Origin: Bradyrhizobium sp. WSM1743
GTDB lineage: Bacteria; Pseudomonadota; Alphaproteobacteria; Rhizobiales; Xanthobacteraceae
Direction: 5' to 3'
Assembly: GCF_000473065.1 (NCBI RefSeq)
Contig: NZ_AXAZ01000004.1
Location: 1-64,000, forward strand
Length of the DNA stretch: 64,000 nt
Translations under genes and position numbers: made by a program
In this document: positions 46,328 to 55,618 of the stretch, in pieces
Position numbering within the stretch: position 1 is the stretch's first letter
Layout: each line of letters starts with the position of its first letter
Notes under the pieces: model-generated
Told to the model about the DNA's origin: nothing
Databases searched by the model: none
Seen by the model: only the letters and a program-made list of their open reading frames with translations

Positions 46328-47230
46328 GTGGATCTCGACGCGCTCGCCGGCTGTCTTGCCAGTTCCGCCTGCCTTGTGACGCAGACCACCAGCGGCCTCA
46401 TCATCGGCATGCTGCTGTTTCTGGTCGCGGTCGGCCTGACGCTGATCTTCGGCGTGCTCAAGGTGGTCAATTTCAGCCACGGCGCCTTCTACATGTTCGG
46501 CGCCTATTTTGCGATGACGGCCTACCAGCTCACGGGAAGCTTCGCGCTGGCGATGCTGGCCGGGGCCGCCGGCACGGCAATCCTCGGCCTGATCTTCGAG
46601 CGCGTGTTTATGAGCCGCGTCTATGGCGCGGATGTCTTGATGCAGCTTCTCGTCTGCTACGCCTTCGTGCTGATCTTCGATGATGTCGTGCGCATCATCT
46701 GGGGGCCGGAGTTCAAGGCGATGGGCATGCCGTCGGCGTTCCAGGTGATGCCGCTGTTCATCGCCGGCGGCGTGGTGCCGCCTTATTACCTGCTGCTGAT
46801 CGGCGTCGCGCTGGTCGCGGCGATTGTGCTCGGTATCGGCCTCTCGCGCAGCCGCATCGGCAAGGTGATCCGCGCCGCCGCGAATAATCCCGGCATGGTG
46901 TCGGCGCTCGGCATCAACACCGGCCTCATCTATGGCGGCGTGTTCGCGCTCGGCGGCATGCTGGCAGGGCTTGCCGGCGCGCTTGCAGCGCCCGTGCGGT
47001 CGCTGACGCCGGGTATGGGATTCTCGGTCCTGATCGAATCCTTCATCGTCACCGTGATCGGCGGTATGGGCTCGATCCTCGGCGCGTTGATCGGCGCGCT
47101 GCTGCTCGGCCTGATCCGCTCGTTCGGTTCGCTCGGCTTTCCCCTGTTCACGGAAGGGCTGATGTATCTGTTCATGGTGATCGTGCTGGTCTCCAAACCC
47201 ACCGGCCTGTTCGGCAAGGAGGCGGCATGA
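46328..47230 (+). CDS. ABC transporter permease (LivH type)
   Basis: 300 residues, about eight membrane segments. LivH-family signature: GVLKVVNFSHGAFYMFGAYF near the N terminus, and GLAGALAAPVRSLTPGMGFS with IESFIVTVIGGMGSILGALI toward the end (ATPase-contact EAA-like loop). The start is GTG at 46328 with no strong ribosome-binding site, so it may be a few codons off. It overlaps the LivM-type gene by four bases. A strong attenuator hairpin separates it from the binding-protein gene. Confidence 0.88.
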   Translation: MDLDALAGCLASSACLVTQTTSGLIIGMLLFLVAVGLTLIFGVLKVVNFSHGAFYMFGAYFAMTAYQLTGSFALAMLAGAAGTAILGLIFERVFMSRVYGADVLMQLLVCYAFVLIFDDVVRIIWGPEFKAMGMPSAFQVMPLFIAGGVVPPYYLLLIGVALVAAIVLGIGLSRSRIGKVIRAAANNPGMVSALGINTGLIYGGVFALGGMLAGLAGALAAPVRSLTPGMGFSVLIESFIVTVIGGMGSILGALIGALLLGLIRSFGSLGFPLFTEGLMYLFMVIVLVSKPTGLFGKEAA

Positions 47231-48246
47231 CCGAGCTCGAGGCCGGGCGCGCGCAAACGCTGGTGCCGGCGCGTGGCGGCACGGCGCTGCGACGCTATCG
47301 CGACGTCCTGATCGCGCTGATCGCCTTTGCCGTGCTGGCGAGCCTGCCGCTGTTCACGGGCAGCAAGGCGCTGCTCGATTTCGTCATCCGCTGCTCGGCC
47401 TACGGCCTGTTCGCGACCTCGCTCAATCTGCTGGTCGGCTATACCGGCCTGACCTCGTTCGGCCACGGCATGTTCTTTGGCCTTGGTGCCTACAGTTTCG
47501 GCCTGATCATGCAGAAGCTCGGCGTGCCGATTCCGATCGCCTTCGTCGCGACGCTGGCGATCACGGCGATGGTCGCGGCCGTCATCGGCGCGATCTGCGT
47601 GCGGCTCAAGGAGATCTATTTCGCCTTTGTCACGCTCGCCTTCCAGATGCTGATTCACTCGACCATTTTGTCCTGGGCGTCCTTCACCGGCGGCGACCAG
47701 GGCCTGCGCGGCGGCATTCCGCGGCCGGCGTTCCTCGGGATCGATCTGTCCAATCACGTCCATCTCTATGTCACGAGCTGCGCGCTTCTGATCCTTGGCC
47801 TGCTTGCGATGCGCCAGATTGCGCAATCGCCGTTCGGCTACACCTTGCGCATGATCCGCGACAATGCCGCGCGCGCGAGCTTCCTCGGTATCGACGTCTG
47901 GCGGGCGAAGCTGACGGTCTTTGTGCTGGCGGCGCTGTTCGCGTCGATGGGCGGCATGGTGATGGCGCTGTTCGTCTCCGGCGCCTATCCCGAGTTCGCC
48001 TATTGGACCATCTCGGGCGAAGCCATTTTCATCAACATGCTCGGCGGTGTCTCGACCTTCCTCGGCCCGATGGTCGGCACTGTGCTGCTGCTGCTGCTCA
48101 ACGATACCGTGACGCGGTTCACCGAGTATCACGGCATCGTGCTCGGTGTGGTCATCCTGTTCTTCGCGCTGGGCCTGCGCAAGGGCCTCTTGGATTTCGT
48201 CGCCGAATGGTACGCGTACCGGCGCGACGCAGGCGAGGGGCGCTAG
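47227..48246 (+). CDS. ABC transporter permease (LivM type)
   Basis: 339 residues with about nine membrane segments after a short polar N terminus. Family motifs: LVGYTGLTSFGHGMFFGLGA near 75-95 and ISGEAIFINMLGGVSTFLGP near 270. It forms the translocation pore with the LivH-type subunit. An ATGA overlap links it to the previous gene; a palindromic repeat follows before the first ATPase gene. Confidence 0.88.
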   Translation: MTELEAGRAQTLVPARGGTALRRYRDVLIALIAFAVLASLPLFTGSKALLDFVIRCSAYGLFATSLNLLVGYTGLTSFGHGMFFGLGAYSFGLIMQKLGVPIPIAFVATLAITAMVAAVIGAICVRLKEIYFAFVTLAFQMLIHSTILSWASFTGGDQGLRGGIPRPAFLGIDLSNHVHLYVTSCALLILGLLAMRQIAQSPFGYTLRMIRDNAARASFLGIDVWRAKLTVFVLAALFASMGGMVMALFVSGAYPEFAYWTISGEAIFINMLGGVSTFLGPMVGTVLLLLLNDTVTRFTEYHGIVLGVVILFFALGLRKGLLDFVAEWYAYRRDAGEGR

Positions 48247-48265
48247 CCATGCCTGGAGTGCTTGA

Positions 48266-48351
48266 GATTGAGTCATTCCGGGGCGCACGAAGTGCGAACC
48301 CGGAATCTCGAGATTCCGGGTCTGGTCCTGGCGGACCATCCCGGAATGACG
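48266..48351. repeat. Palindromic intergenic repeat inside the ABC operon
   Basis: GTCATTCCGGGGCGCACGAA ... CCCGGAATCTCGAGATTCCGGG ... CATCCCGGAATGAC: a perfect dyad (CCCGGAATCT/AGATTCCGGG) inside an outer inverted pair. A familiar Bradyrhizobium interspersed element, here between the permease and ATPase genes. Confidence 0.7.
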
Positions 48352-48378
48352 GTGTCAGACAACGGCGCGAGGCGCACC

Positions 48379-49134
48379 ATGCTTGAGATCCGCAACCTCG
48401 CAAAATCCTTCGGCGGCGTGAAGGCGACCAATGACGTGTCGCTCGACTTCCCCGACGGCTCCCTCACCGCCGTGATCGGTCCGAACGGCGCAGGCAAGAG
48501 CACCTTCTTCAACCTGATCACAGGCGCCTTGAGGCCGGATTCCGGACAGGTGCTGCTCGACGGCGTCGATCTCGCCGGCCGCTCGCCGCCGGAGATCGTG
48601 CGTCACGGCATCGGCCGGGCCTTCCAGGTCGCCAGCATCTTCAAATCGCTGACGGTGCAGGAGACGATGCTCGCCGCCGTCAGCGCCGACCAGCGCACCT
48701 CCGCGGTGCTGCACAAGCGCTTTCCGCTGCCCGAGACGCGCGGCCGCGCCGAGCATGTGATGGAACTGCTAGGTCTGGCAAGCAAGCGCCATCGCACCGC
48801 GGCCACGCTGTCGCATGGCGACCAGAAACTGCTCGATATCGCCCTGGCGCTCGTGCTCGAACCAAAAGTGCTGCTGCTGGACGAGCCCACCGCCGGCATG
48901 GGCCCGGAGGAGCGTTGGCGCATGATCGACAAGGTGCGCGAGCTCTGGGAGAGCCAGAAGATCACCGTCGTTTTCATTGAGCACGACATGGACATCGTGT
49001 TCAAGATCGCTCCGAAGATCGTCGTGCTTTGCTATGGCCGCATCCTCGCGACCGGCACGCCGGACGAGATCCGCAACAACAGCGCCGTGATCGACGCCTA
49101 TCTCGGCACCGAACATGCGGGGGCTGCCGCATGA
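48379..49134 (+). CDS. ABC transporter ATP-binding protein (LivG type)
   Basis: 251 residues from the ATG at 48379. An upstream in-frame ATG at 48346 lies inside the palindromic repeat, so I prefer the later one. Walker A GPNGAGKST, LivG-specific signature LSHGDQKLLDIALAL in place of the usual LSGGQ, Walker B VLLLDEPTAGM, and H-loop FIEHDMD. Energises the importer with the LivF-type partner, whose start codon overlaps its stop. Confidence 0.9.
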   Translation: MLEIRNLAKSFGGVKATNDVSLDFPDGSLTAVIGPNGAGKSTFFNLITGALRPDSGQVLLDGVDLAGRSPPEIVRHGIGRAFQVASIFKSLTVQETMLAAVSADQRTSAVLHKRFPLPETRGRAEHVMELLGLASKRHRTAATLSHGDQKLLDIALALVLEPKVLLLDEPTAGMGPEERWRMIDKVRELWESQKITVVFIEHDMDIVFKIAPKIVVLCYGRILATGTPDEIRNNSAVIDAYLGTEHAGAAA

Positions 49135-49844
49135 GCGCGCCCGTCATAGAAGTCGCCGACCTCGACGTCTATTACGGCACCAGCCAGATCCTGTTCGGCG
49201 TCGGTCTCTCGGTGCGGCAGGGCGAGACCATGGCGCTGCTCGGCCGCAACGGTGCCGGCAAGTCGACGACCATGAAGGCGATCATGGGCCTCGCGCCGCC
49301 GCGGCGGGGCAGGGTGAGCCTGCGCGGCGCGGTGATCTCCGGCATGAAGCCGCACACCATCGCGCGCGCCGGGCTCGGCTTCGTGCCTGAGGACCGCCAG
49401 ATCTTTCCGGAGCACACGGTAGAGGACAATCTCGTCATCGGTCGCAAGAAGGGACCGGAGGGCCAGGACGAGTGGCCGATCAAACGCATCTACGAGGTCT
49501 TCCCGCTGCTGGAGCCGCTGCGCCATCGCATTGCGGGGCGCTTGTCGGGTGGCGAGCAGCAGATGCTTGCCATCGCGCGCACGCTAATGGGCAATCCAGC
49601 GCTGCTGCTGCTGGACGAGCCGAGCGAAGGCCTCGCGCCGATCATCGTGCAGCGGATCGGCGAGCTGCTGCGGCAGCTGCGCCAGCTCGGGTCGACCGTG
49701 CTGATCGCCGAGCAGAACATGCATTTCTGCCTGGGGCTGGCGAGCCACGCCACGGTCATCGACAAGGGCCAGATTGTCTATGCCGCCGGGATCGACGAGC
49801 TGAAGGCCAATGATGCGATCCGCCGGCGGTACCTGGCTCTCTAA
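49131..49844 (+). CDS. ABC transporter ATP-binding protein (LivF type)
   Basis: 237 residues from the ATG overlapping the previous stop. Walker A GRNGAGKST, signature LSGGEQQMLAIAR, Walker B LLLLDEPSEGLAP, and the LivF hallmark LGFVPEDRQIFPEHTVEDNL between them. Completes the binding protein-permease-permease-ATPase-ATPase operon. No terminator seen directly after it. Confidence 0.9.
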   Translation: MSAPVIEVADLDVYYGTSQILFGVGLSVRQGETMALLGRNGAGKSTTMKAIMGLAPPRRGRVSLRGAVISGMKPHTIARAGLGFVPEDRQIFPEHTVEDNLVIGRKKGPEGQDEWPIKRIYEVFPLLEPLRHRIAGRLSGGEQQMLAIARTLMGNPALLLLDEPSEGLAPIIVQRIGELLRQLRQLGSTVLIAEQNMHFCLGLASHATVIDKGQIVYAAGIDELKANDAIRRRYLAL

Positions 49845-50007
49845 GCCGGGCGCCGGTGTCCAAATAGGCGTGAAGAAGAAAACTATTGCCGTGGCGCTGT
49901 CGGGAGGAAGGAGTTTCCCTCCCGGAACGCAAAAACGCCAATTGCTTCCATTGCCGTTTGGGCCCGAAACGACGACATTTCTGCCAGAGATTGATGGATC
50001 GGCAGCT

Positions 50008-50226
50008 ATGGAACGCACCGCATTTGAGCCCTTCGGCGAGCAACTGGCGTCCGGAACGGACGCCCAGCCGAAATCGCGCGCCTCAAAGCTCCTGCTGCGG
50101 GCCGGCACAACGCTGTTCTGGTCGCTGGTCGCGGGCATCGTGCTAGCGCGTGCGGCGTTCTTCGAGCCGGGCATCTATGACGGTTTCAGCCGGGTCGCCT
50201 CGCTTGCCAAGAATCTGATCTTCTAA
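50008..50226 (+). CDS. Small single-span membrane protein
   Basis: 72 residues from the ATG at 50008: a polar start (MERTAFEPFGEQLASG), one hydrophobic helix (about 35-52, TTLFWSLVAGIVLARAAFF) and a short tail. The open frame extends upstream but the extra residues are not protein-like. Composition suggests a real inner-membrane peptide; I recognise no family. No strong ribosome-binding site. Confidence 0.45.
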   Translation: MERTAFEPFGEQLASGTDAQPKSRASKLLLRAGTTLFWSLVAGIVLARAAFFEPGIYDGFSRVASLAKNLIF

Positions 50227-50356
50227 GGCCCGCCCGACCTTCTGAGCCTGACTATTCCAAAGCGAGCACAGAACTTCCCTCGGCCCTGATATGTCGAAAA
50301 CATATTTCCCAATCGGGGCGCGCTGCGTATAAATCATTCTCCTTCGGGAGAAATTT

Positions 50357-51415
50357 GTGTCGCAGAATCAAGCATCCAGCCCGGCCGATGCCAAGCCGGC
50401 CACCGCCGTCAGCCGCGTTGCGGCGCTGATTCCGGGCATCCTCCTCTGCATTCTCGTAGCCGGTGTGTCGGCCCTGCTGGAGCGGGCGGAACTGGGCGCG
50501 TTCGAGCATCCCTATGTCGAGGCGCTGGTGATGGCGATCCTGCTCGGGATGGCGCTCCGCAGCTTCTGGAAGCCCGCGCCGCGCTGGCAGGCGGGCATCG
50601 CCTTCAGCGCAAAACAGCTCCTCGAAGTTGCCGTCATGCTGCTGGGCGCCTCCATCAGCTTCGCGGCCATCGCCGCCTCGGGCATCGCGCTGCTGGCATC
50701 GATCGCGGCGGTCGTCGTGGTCGCGCTCTGCGTCTCCTTCAGCGTCAGTAGGCTGCTGGGCCTGTCGACGCGGCTGTCGATCCTGATCGCCTGTGGCAAC
50801 TCGATCTGCGGCAACTCCGCGATTGCGGCCGTGGCGCCGATCATCGGCGCCAACAACGACGAGATCGCATCGTCGATTTCCTTCACCGCGATCCTCGGCG
50901 TGATGATGGTGCTGGGGCTGCCGCTGCTGATCCCGCTGCTGCAGCTGTCCGCGACGCAATACGGCATCCTCGCGGGCCTCACCGTCTACGCGGTGCCGCA
51001 GGTGCTGGCGGCGACGGTGCCGGCCGGCCTCGTCTCGACGCAGATCGGCACGCTGGTGAAGCTCATGCGCGTCCTGATGCTTGGCCCGGTCGTCGTCGGC
51101 CTGTCGCTCGCCGCCTCGCGCTGGCAGAGCGATGCCAAGAAGACCAGTGTCGGCTTCTTCCGCCTGGTCCCGTGGTTCATCCTCGGCTTCCTCGCGCTCG
51201 CGACTCTGCGCTCCCTGGAGATCGTGCCGGCCACTGTGGTCGGCCCGGTGACGAAGATCACCAGCTTTCTGACCGTGGTGTCCATGGCCGCGCTGGGTCT
51301 CGGCGTCGACGTGCGCGTTCTCGCCAATGTCGGGGGCAGGGTGACGGCTGCAGTGACGCTGTCGCTGATGCTTCTGCTCGGCATCAGCATCGCGCTGGTG
51401 CATTGGTTCAAGTGA
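50357..51415 (+). CDS. YeiH-family putative sulfate exporter
   Basis: 352 residues with about ten membrane segments. Family motifs: LEVAVMLLGASISFAAIAAS, LIACGNSICGNSAIAAVAPI (the GxSICGxSA signature) and FSAKQLL. The start is GTG at 50357, with a CGGGAG box. These UPF0324/YeiH proteins are tentatively linked to sulfate or sulfite export; direct evidence is limited. Proximity to the ABC/AprA-like cluster is suggestive only. Possibly monocistronic. Confidence 0.85.
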   Translation: MSQNQASSPADAKPATAVSRVAALIPGILLCILVAGVSALLERAELGAFEHPYVEALVMAILLGMALRSFWKPAPRWQAGIAFSAKQLLEVAVMLLGASISFAAIAASGIALLASIAAVVVVALCVSFSVSRLLGLSTRLSILIACGNSICGNSAIAAVAPIIGANNDEIASSISFTAILGVMMVLGLPLLIPLLQLSATQYGILAGLTVYAVPQVLAATVPAGLVSTQIGTLVKLMRVLMLGPVVVGLSLAASRWQSDAKKTSVGFFRLVPWFILGFLALATLRSLEIVPATVVGPVTKITSFLTVVSMAALGLGVDVRVLANVGGRVTAAVTLSLMLLLGISIALVHWFK

Positions 51416-51586
51416 GGCCGGCCGTCGCTCGCATGGAGACGCATTTCACGGGCTCAATCCCGACCGGCATCGGTGCTCTCTCCTTCGCCGTCAGAGGTGA
51501 CGTACGCCGATCCTGCATACTGACAGATCCCTGTCGATGAAGAGGCATCGCTGTCGCGAGGCGTTCCCGGCTTCTGTAAGCTCCGG

Positions 51587-53575
51587 CTAGCGCGCGAAAT
51601 ACCGCATTAACAGTCCCTTTTTATGCTCGACGTATCCGTCCTGCCAGTGGGCATCCGTTTCCAGGAAGCCCGACCACCCCTTCTTGCCCTTGCGCTTGCG
51701 CTCGGTCTCGATGGCCCGGAAGCGGTAGTGGTCGTATACGTCGAGGATATGAACTGCATAGGCTTCGGCCAATGCGCGATTGCCGCTGACGATCAGCATA
51801 TTTTCATCGTTCGAGTATGAAGCCTTGAAGCCCAGGTTATGGCTGCCAAGGATGACGTGACATTCATCGAGCCGGGGGTCAATGACGACAAGCTTGTCAT
51901 GTATGATTGCGCCAATCGAGCCCTTCGCAGTCAATTGTTCCGCCCCGAAGTCGCCTAGCAGATTGTGGTCGTCGATGCGCGAAGCGCGGACTATCGAGAC
52001 ATTCTTGTCGTCAAATGTAGCTGGCGATTCGCCTTCTTCTACGACTTCACCATCTTCGTCTTTCTTCTTGCCGACATAGTTCGGCATCGCCATTGCGCTT
52101 GAGACTGCACCGCTAACCAGCAGTGAACGATCGTGCAGTCCGATATTGATGACCTCACCGATGATGCAGTCCTTACCTTTCTGCCCTGGGTAGAAGGCAA
52201 GGAACAGGATGGCCTCCTTGGCGCTGCGCATCAATCTATAGGCATCCGTAAGGTCGGGCGGCGTCGGTGCCGGCTTGGTCTTGGAGGTTGGTTTTTTACG
52301 CTGTAGCATGTTGGGAGAGAACCAGACGCGGAGCGCCGTACCGTTTTCAACATCCATCTCTTCGGGCGCGGCATTGTCCTCCCGGAATTTATCGCCCTGT
52401 TGATTGTCCTTCATCGCTTTGCCGAAGGGTTTCGGTACCTTCAGTGCATCCTTCTTCATGCGCTTCCAGTAATTCAGATAGCTCTCAGCGATGCTGTCAT
52501 CTTCGATCAGCAGTGCATTATTGGTCTGGCCAGCGACTCCCGTGGAGGTCCAGTTGGTGCTGCCGGTCAATACTGAACGGCTTCCGCCCTCCGGCGGGAC
52601 ATGCACGACGAATTTGTTGTGGCCGATGTGGATGGAGTTGTTGAACATGCGGTGCTGGATATCGACCCCCGCGTCGATGAGACGCTTGCGTGCGGGTCTG
52701 TTGCGCTCGTCCCACTTCTTATCTTTGCCTGCGGAGGTATTCGAGAGGATTACGTGGATACGCGACTTGTTGGCGATGAGGATATCTTCGAGCTCGCGGT
52801 CCTCAAGTTCGTATAGACTGAGATAGAACGTTCCTTTACGCGCGAAAAGATCGTGGATCAGCGGAACGACATCGCCAGCGAGATACTTGCGATGCACGTC
52901 GTGAGGATTTTCGAGCTTCTCGATTAGCTCGTTTGGTTTGATGACACCGTCCTCGAGCAGAACGTTGCGCAGCCACTGTGCGGCCAGAATTCCATTGGTG
53001 AAGGTTGACCGGAAGGGGCCGCGCCGCGTCGTCACGAAAATATCGTTCGATACTTCGGCGGGCGCGAGATAGCCGAGTGGGCGCTTTGGTCCTTCATATG
53101 CTTTGACGCGGATCTTCAGGGGCTTGCCGTCCGGACCTTTGACAGGCCGGCCCTTCCTGTCCCGCTTGACGATATCGGCAAAGTCAATCCCGTTTGGAGG
53201 AACCGGTTCGAGGCCGGGCCGCATATCGCCCACAGGCCTGATCTCGTAACGCACTCGAACCTCGTCGGGCCTACGCGTCGCGCCGTCGCGCTTCTTGCGA
53301 AGGGTGAGGTCTCGCCAGGCCAGCTTCTGTACCGGCCAGACACCGGTATCCTGCGGAATCCAATTCGGATTGCTCTGCCCCTTGAAAGCGACCCAGGCGG
53401 CGCACTTCACCCGATCCTCTTTGCCGTCAGCGCGGCGCTTCACGACACCGTGTTCGTCGACATAGACACGGGTGACCTCGAAGCCGAGGCAGTCTTTTAT
53501 TTTGCCGTCAATATCCCACGCGACGTAAGCGACTTCATTGTTCGCGTACCCGCGAACGGAAATGATCTTGCCCAT
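51587..53575 (-). CDS. Phospholipase D-like protein with one degenerate HKD motif
   Basis: 662 residues, no signal or membrane segment. Residues 1-230 carry no domain I recognise. Two PLD half-domains follow. HKD1 is HNKFVVHV at 319-326, where the usual aspartate is Val, but GSTNW downstream is intact. HKD2 is complete, HDKLVVID at 559-566, with GSHNLG after it. The linker (about 400-445) is charged and variable. GC content looks lower than its neighbours and it stands alone, consistent with transfer. Could be a phospholipase, nuclease or defence-type effector. Confidence 0.78.
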   Translation of the reverse strand: MGKIISVRGYANNEVAYVAWDIDGKIKDCLGFEVTRVYVDEHGVVKRRADGKEDRVKCAAWVAFKGQSNPNWIPQDTGVWPVQKLAWRDLTLRKKRDGATRRPDEVRVRYEIRPVGDMRPGLEPVPPNGIDFADIVKRDRKGRPVKGPDGKPLKIRVKAYEGPKRPLGYLAPAEVSNDIFVTTRRGPFRSTFTNGILAAQWLRNVLLEDGVIKPNELIEKLENPHDVHRKYLAGDVVPLIHDLFARKGTFYLSLYELEDRELEDILIANKSRIHVILSNTSAGKDKKWDERNRPARKRLIDAGVDIQHRMFNNSIHIGHNKFVVHVPPEGGSRSVLTGSTNWTSTGVAGQTNNALLIEDDSIAESYLNYWKRMKKDALKVPKPFGKAMKDNQQGDKFREDNAAPEEMDVENGTALRVWFSPNMLQRKKPTSKTKPAPTPPDLTDAYRLMRSAKEAILFLAFYPGQKGKDCIIGEVINIGLHDRSLLVSGAVSSAMAMPNYVGKKKDEDGEVVEEGESPATFDDKNVSIVRASRIDDHNLLGDFGAEQLTAKGSIGAIIHDKLVVIDPRLDECHVILGSHNLGFKASYSNDENMLIVSGNRALAEAYAVHILDVYDHYRFRAIETERKRKGKKGWSGFLETDAHWQDGYVEHKKGLLMRYFAR

Positions 53576-53846
53576 GAAATAAATCCCCCGGGGCTACGAC
53601 AGGCGAGTAAATGCAGATCACATTAACCGGTGGTTGTGGGGCTTCGTGAAAAATGCAATCGAGTTTAGTGCGGCAAATTGCCACTTGGCTTTTCATATGA
53701 GTGTCGCCGACCGCTCAATGTCTTTCGACGAGGAAATCGGTGATCGTGCGGAGCAGGACAAAGCGGAGATGAGCCGGCGCGAGCCCGAGCATCATCGGGG
53801 GCTGCGCAGTTCGAGAAGGAGGGAGCGCAAGCGTCGAGCGCGATTC
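53576..53846. other. Intergenic region upstream of PLD gene
   Basis: No gene supported. Contains AACCGGTGGTT (53623-53633), a short dyad near the PLD gene start that could be a regulatory site, and AT-richer promoter-like sequence. Also the trailer of the ABC ATPase gene; no terminator hairpin resolved. Confidence 0.35.
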
Positions 53847-54719
53847 CTAAATCACATCCGCCAGCGAATGCCCGTGCAGCTCGATGCTCAGCCCCTGCAT
53901 GCCCATGTCGTTGATCTCGCCGCCCATCGCCTTGAGGCTTTCCTCGCGGATCAGCGACATCAGCCCGCGGCGCAGCGCCAAAAACTCCGACGACATCATC
54001 ATCGATTGCTGCCGCGGCCGCTCCAGCGGGATCGGGATCTCTGCCTTGATCGAGCCGGGGCGCGCGGTCATGCAGTAGACGCGGTCCGACAGGAAGATGG
54101 CCTCGTCGATGTCGTGAGTGACGAACAGCACCGAGATCTTCAGCCGCTGCCACATGTTGGTGAGGATCTGCTGCATGATGACGCGCGTCTGCGCGTCGAG
54201 CGCGCCGAACGGTTCGTCCAGCAGCAGCACCTTTGGTCCGGTCGCGAGCGCTCTTACGATGCCGACGCGCTGCTTCATGCCGCCTGAGAGCTTTTCCGGA
54301 TAGTGCTTCTCGAACGCCTCCAGCCCGGCAAGCCCGAGCAGGGTGCGCGCGGCGCGCTCGCGCTGCGAGCGAGGCATGCCGCGCATCTTCAGGCCGAACT
54401 CGACATTCTCCCGTACCGTTTTCCAGGGAAACAGCGAATATTGCTGGAACACCATGCCGCGCTCGGCGCTGGGGCCATTCACACGCTCGCCATCGACGGT
54501 GACGATGCCCGTGGTCGGCTTGAGGAAGCCGGCCACGGCGTTAAGCAGCGTCGACTTTCCGCAGCCGGAAGGGCCGACAATCGAGACGAACTCGCCGGGC
54601 TTCACATGGATCTGCGTGTCGGTGACGGCCTGAACCGGTCCCTCGATGGTCTCGTAGGCGAGGGAGAAGTTCCTAACCTCGATATGGCCCTTCGACGTGT
54701 TCGCAATCACCTCGCTCAT
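53847..54719 (-). CDS. NitT/TauT-type ABC transporter ATP-binding protein
   Basis: 290 residues from the ATG at 54719, which overlaps the permease stop. Walker A GPSGCGKST, signature LSGGMKQRVGIVRAL, Walker B VLLLDEPFGALD, and H-loop FVTHDIDEAIFLSDRVY: typical of nitrate/sulfonate/taurine importers. The ~45-residue tail after the core contains a helix-rich region. Last gene of the binding-protein-permease-ATPase operon. Confidence 0.9.
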   Translation of the reverse strand: MSEVIANTSKGHIEVRNFSLAYETIEGPVQAVTDTQIHVKPGEFVSIVGPSGCGKSTLLNAVAGFLKPTTGIVTVDGERVNGPSAERGMVFQQYSLFPWKTVRENVEFGLKMRGMPRSQRERAARTLLGLAGLEAFEKHYPEKLSGGMKQRVGIVRALATGPKVLLLDEPFGALDAQTRVIMQQILTNMWQRLKISVLFVTHDIDEAIFLSDRVYCMTARPGSIKAEIPIPLERPRQQSMMMSSEFLALRRGLMSLIREESLKAMGGEINDMGMQGLSIELHGHSLADVI

Positions 54720-55618
54720 GTCGACCTCCACGGCATCACCAATTGCCCGGCGCCGCGGATCAACAGGCTCGATCCAAGCCCGAGCACGCCGATCGCGATC
54801 ATGCCGAGCGCGATGTCGGCATACTGGACCAGCGAATACGCTTCCCAGGTGAAATAGCCGATGCCGTACTGGCCCGAGATCATCTCGGCGGCGATCAGCG
54901 ACACCCAGGCCACGCCCATGCCGACGGTGAGGCCGGTGAAGATGTGCGGCAGCGAGGCCGGGAAATACACTTCGCGGAAGATCGAGCGCTCGCGCGCGCC
55001 GAGACATTGCGCTGCACGCACCAGCACGGGATCGACCAGCGACATGCCATGCAGCGTGTTGACGAGGATCGGGAAGAACGAGCCGAGGAAAGTGATGAAG
55101 ACGATGCTCTGCTCGTTGGTTGGCCACAGCATGATCGCCATCGGCACCCAGGCGATCGCCGGAATCGGCCGCAGCACCTCGGCGACCGGGAAGATCACCT
55201 CGTGCACCAGCTTGAAGCGGCCCATGATCAAGCCGAGCGGCACCCCGATGATCGCCGCCAGCGAGAAACCGATGAAGATGCGCCGGCAGCTGAGCAGGAT
55301 ATGCATCAGGAATTTGGGGTCGTGAATCGCCTTGGTGAAGCTCGCATAGACCGCGAGCGGCGAGGGCACGTTGGTGAAGCGCACGAAGAACACGACGCGA
55401 TAGGTCGTGAGCAGATGCCAGACCAGGAGGAACGCGAGCAGCGAAATGACGCCGATCGCGGTGGCGCGCAGACCCGCCCGATTGAGCCGATACCAGCGCA
55501 GCGCGAGCGTGCCGAAGGAGGCGGGGGGCGCGGGGGGCGTAACGGCAGGGAGGGGGCCCGCCTCTGCAATTGCTGGCATGCTGTCCTCGGGATGTCTGAC
55601 AAGAGCGGGACTGCTCAC
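54716..55618 (-). CDS. NitT/TauT-type ABC transporter permease
   Basis: 300 residues. After a proline-rich cytoplasmic start (PLPAVTPPAPPASFG) there are about six membrane segments. The EAA loop that contacts the ATPase is around VLVRAAQCLGARERSIFREV-YFPASLPHIFTGL. Family members bring in nitrate, sulfonates, taurine, cyanate or thiamine precursors. Overlaps its neighbours on both sides by four bases. Confidence 0.9.
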   Translation of the reverse strand: MSSPALVRHPEDSMPAIAEAGPLPAVTPPAPPASFGTLALRWYRLNRAGLRATAIGVISLLAFLLVWHLLTTYRVVFFVRFTNVPSPLAVYASFTKAIHDPKFLMHILLSCRRIFIGFSLAAIIGVPLGLIMGRFKLVHEVIFPVAEVLRPIPAIAWVPMAIMLWPTNEQSIVFITFLGSFFPILVNTLHGMSLVDPVLVRAAQCLGARERSIFREVYFPASLPHIFTGLTVGMGVAWVSLIAAEMISGQYGIGYFTWEAYSLVQYADIALGMIAIGVLGLGSSLLIRGAGQLVMPWRST

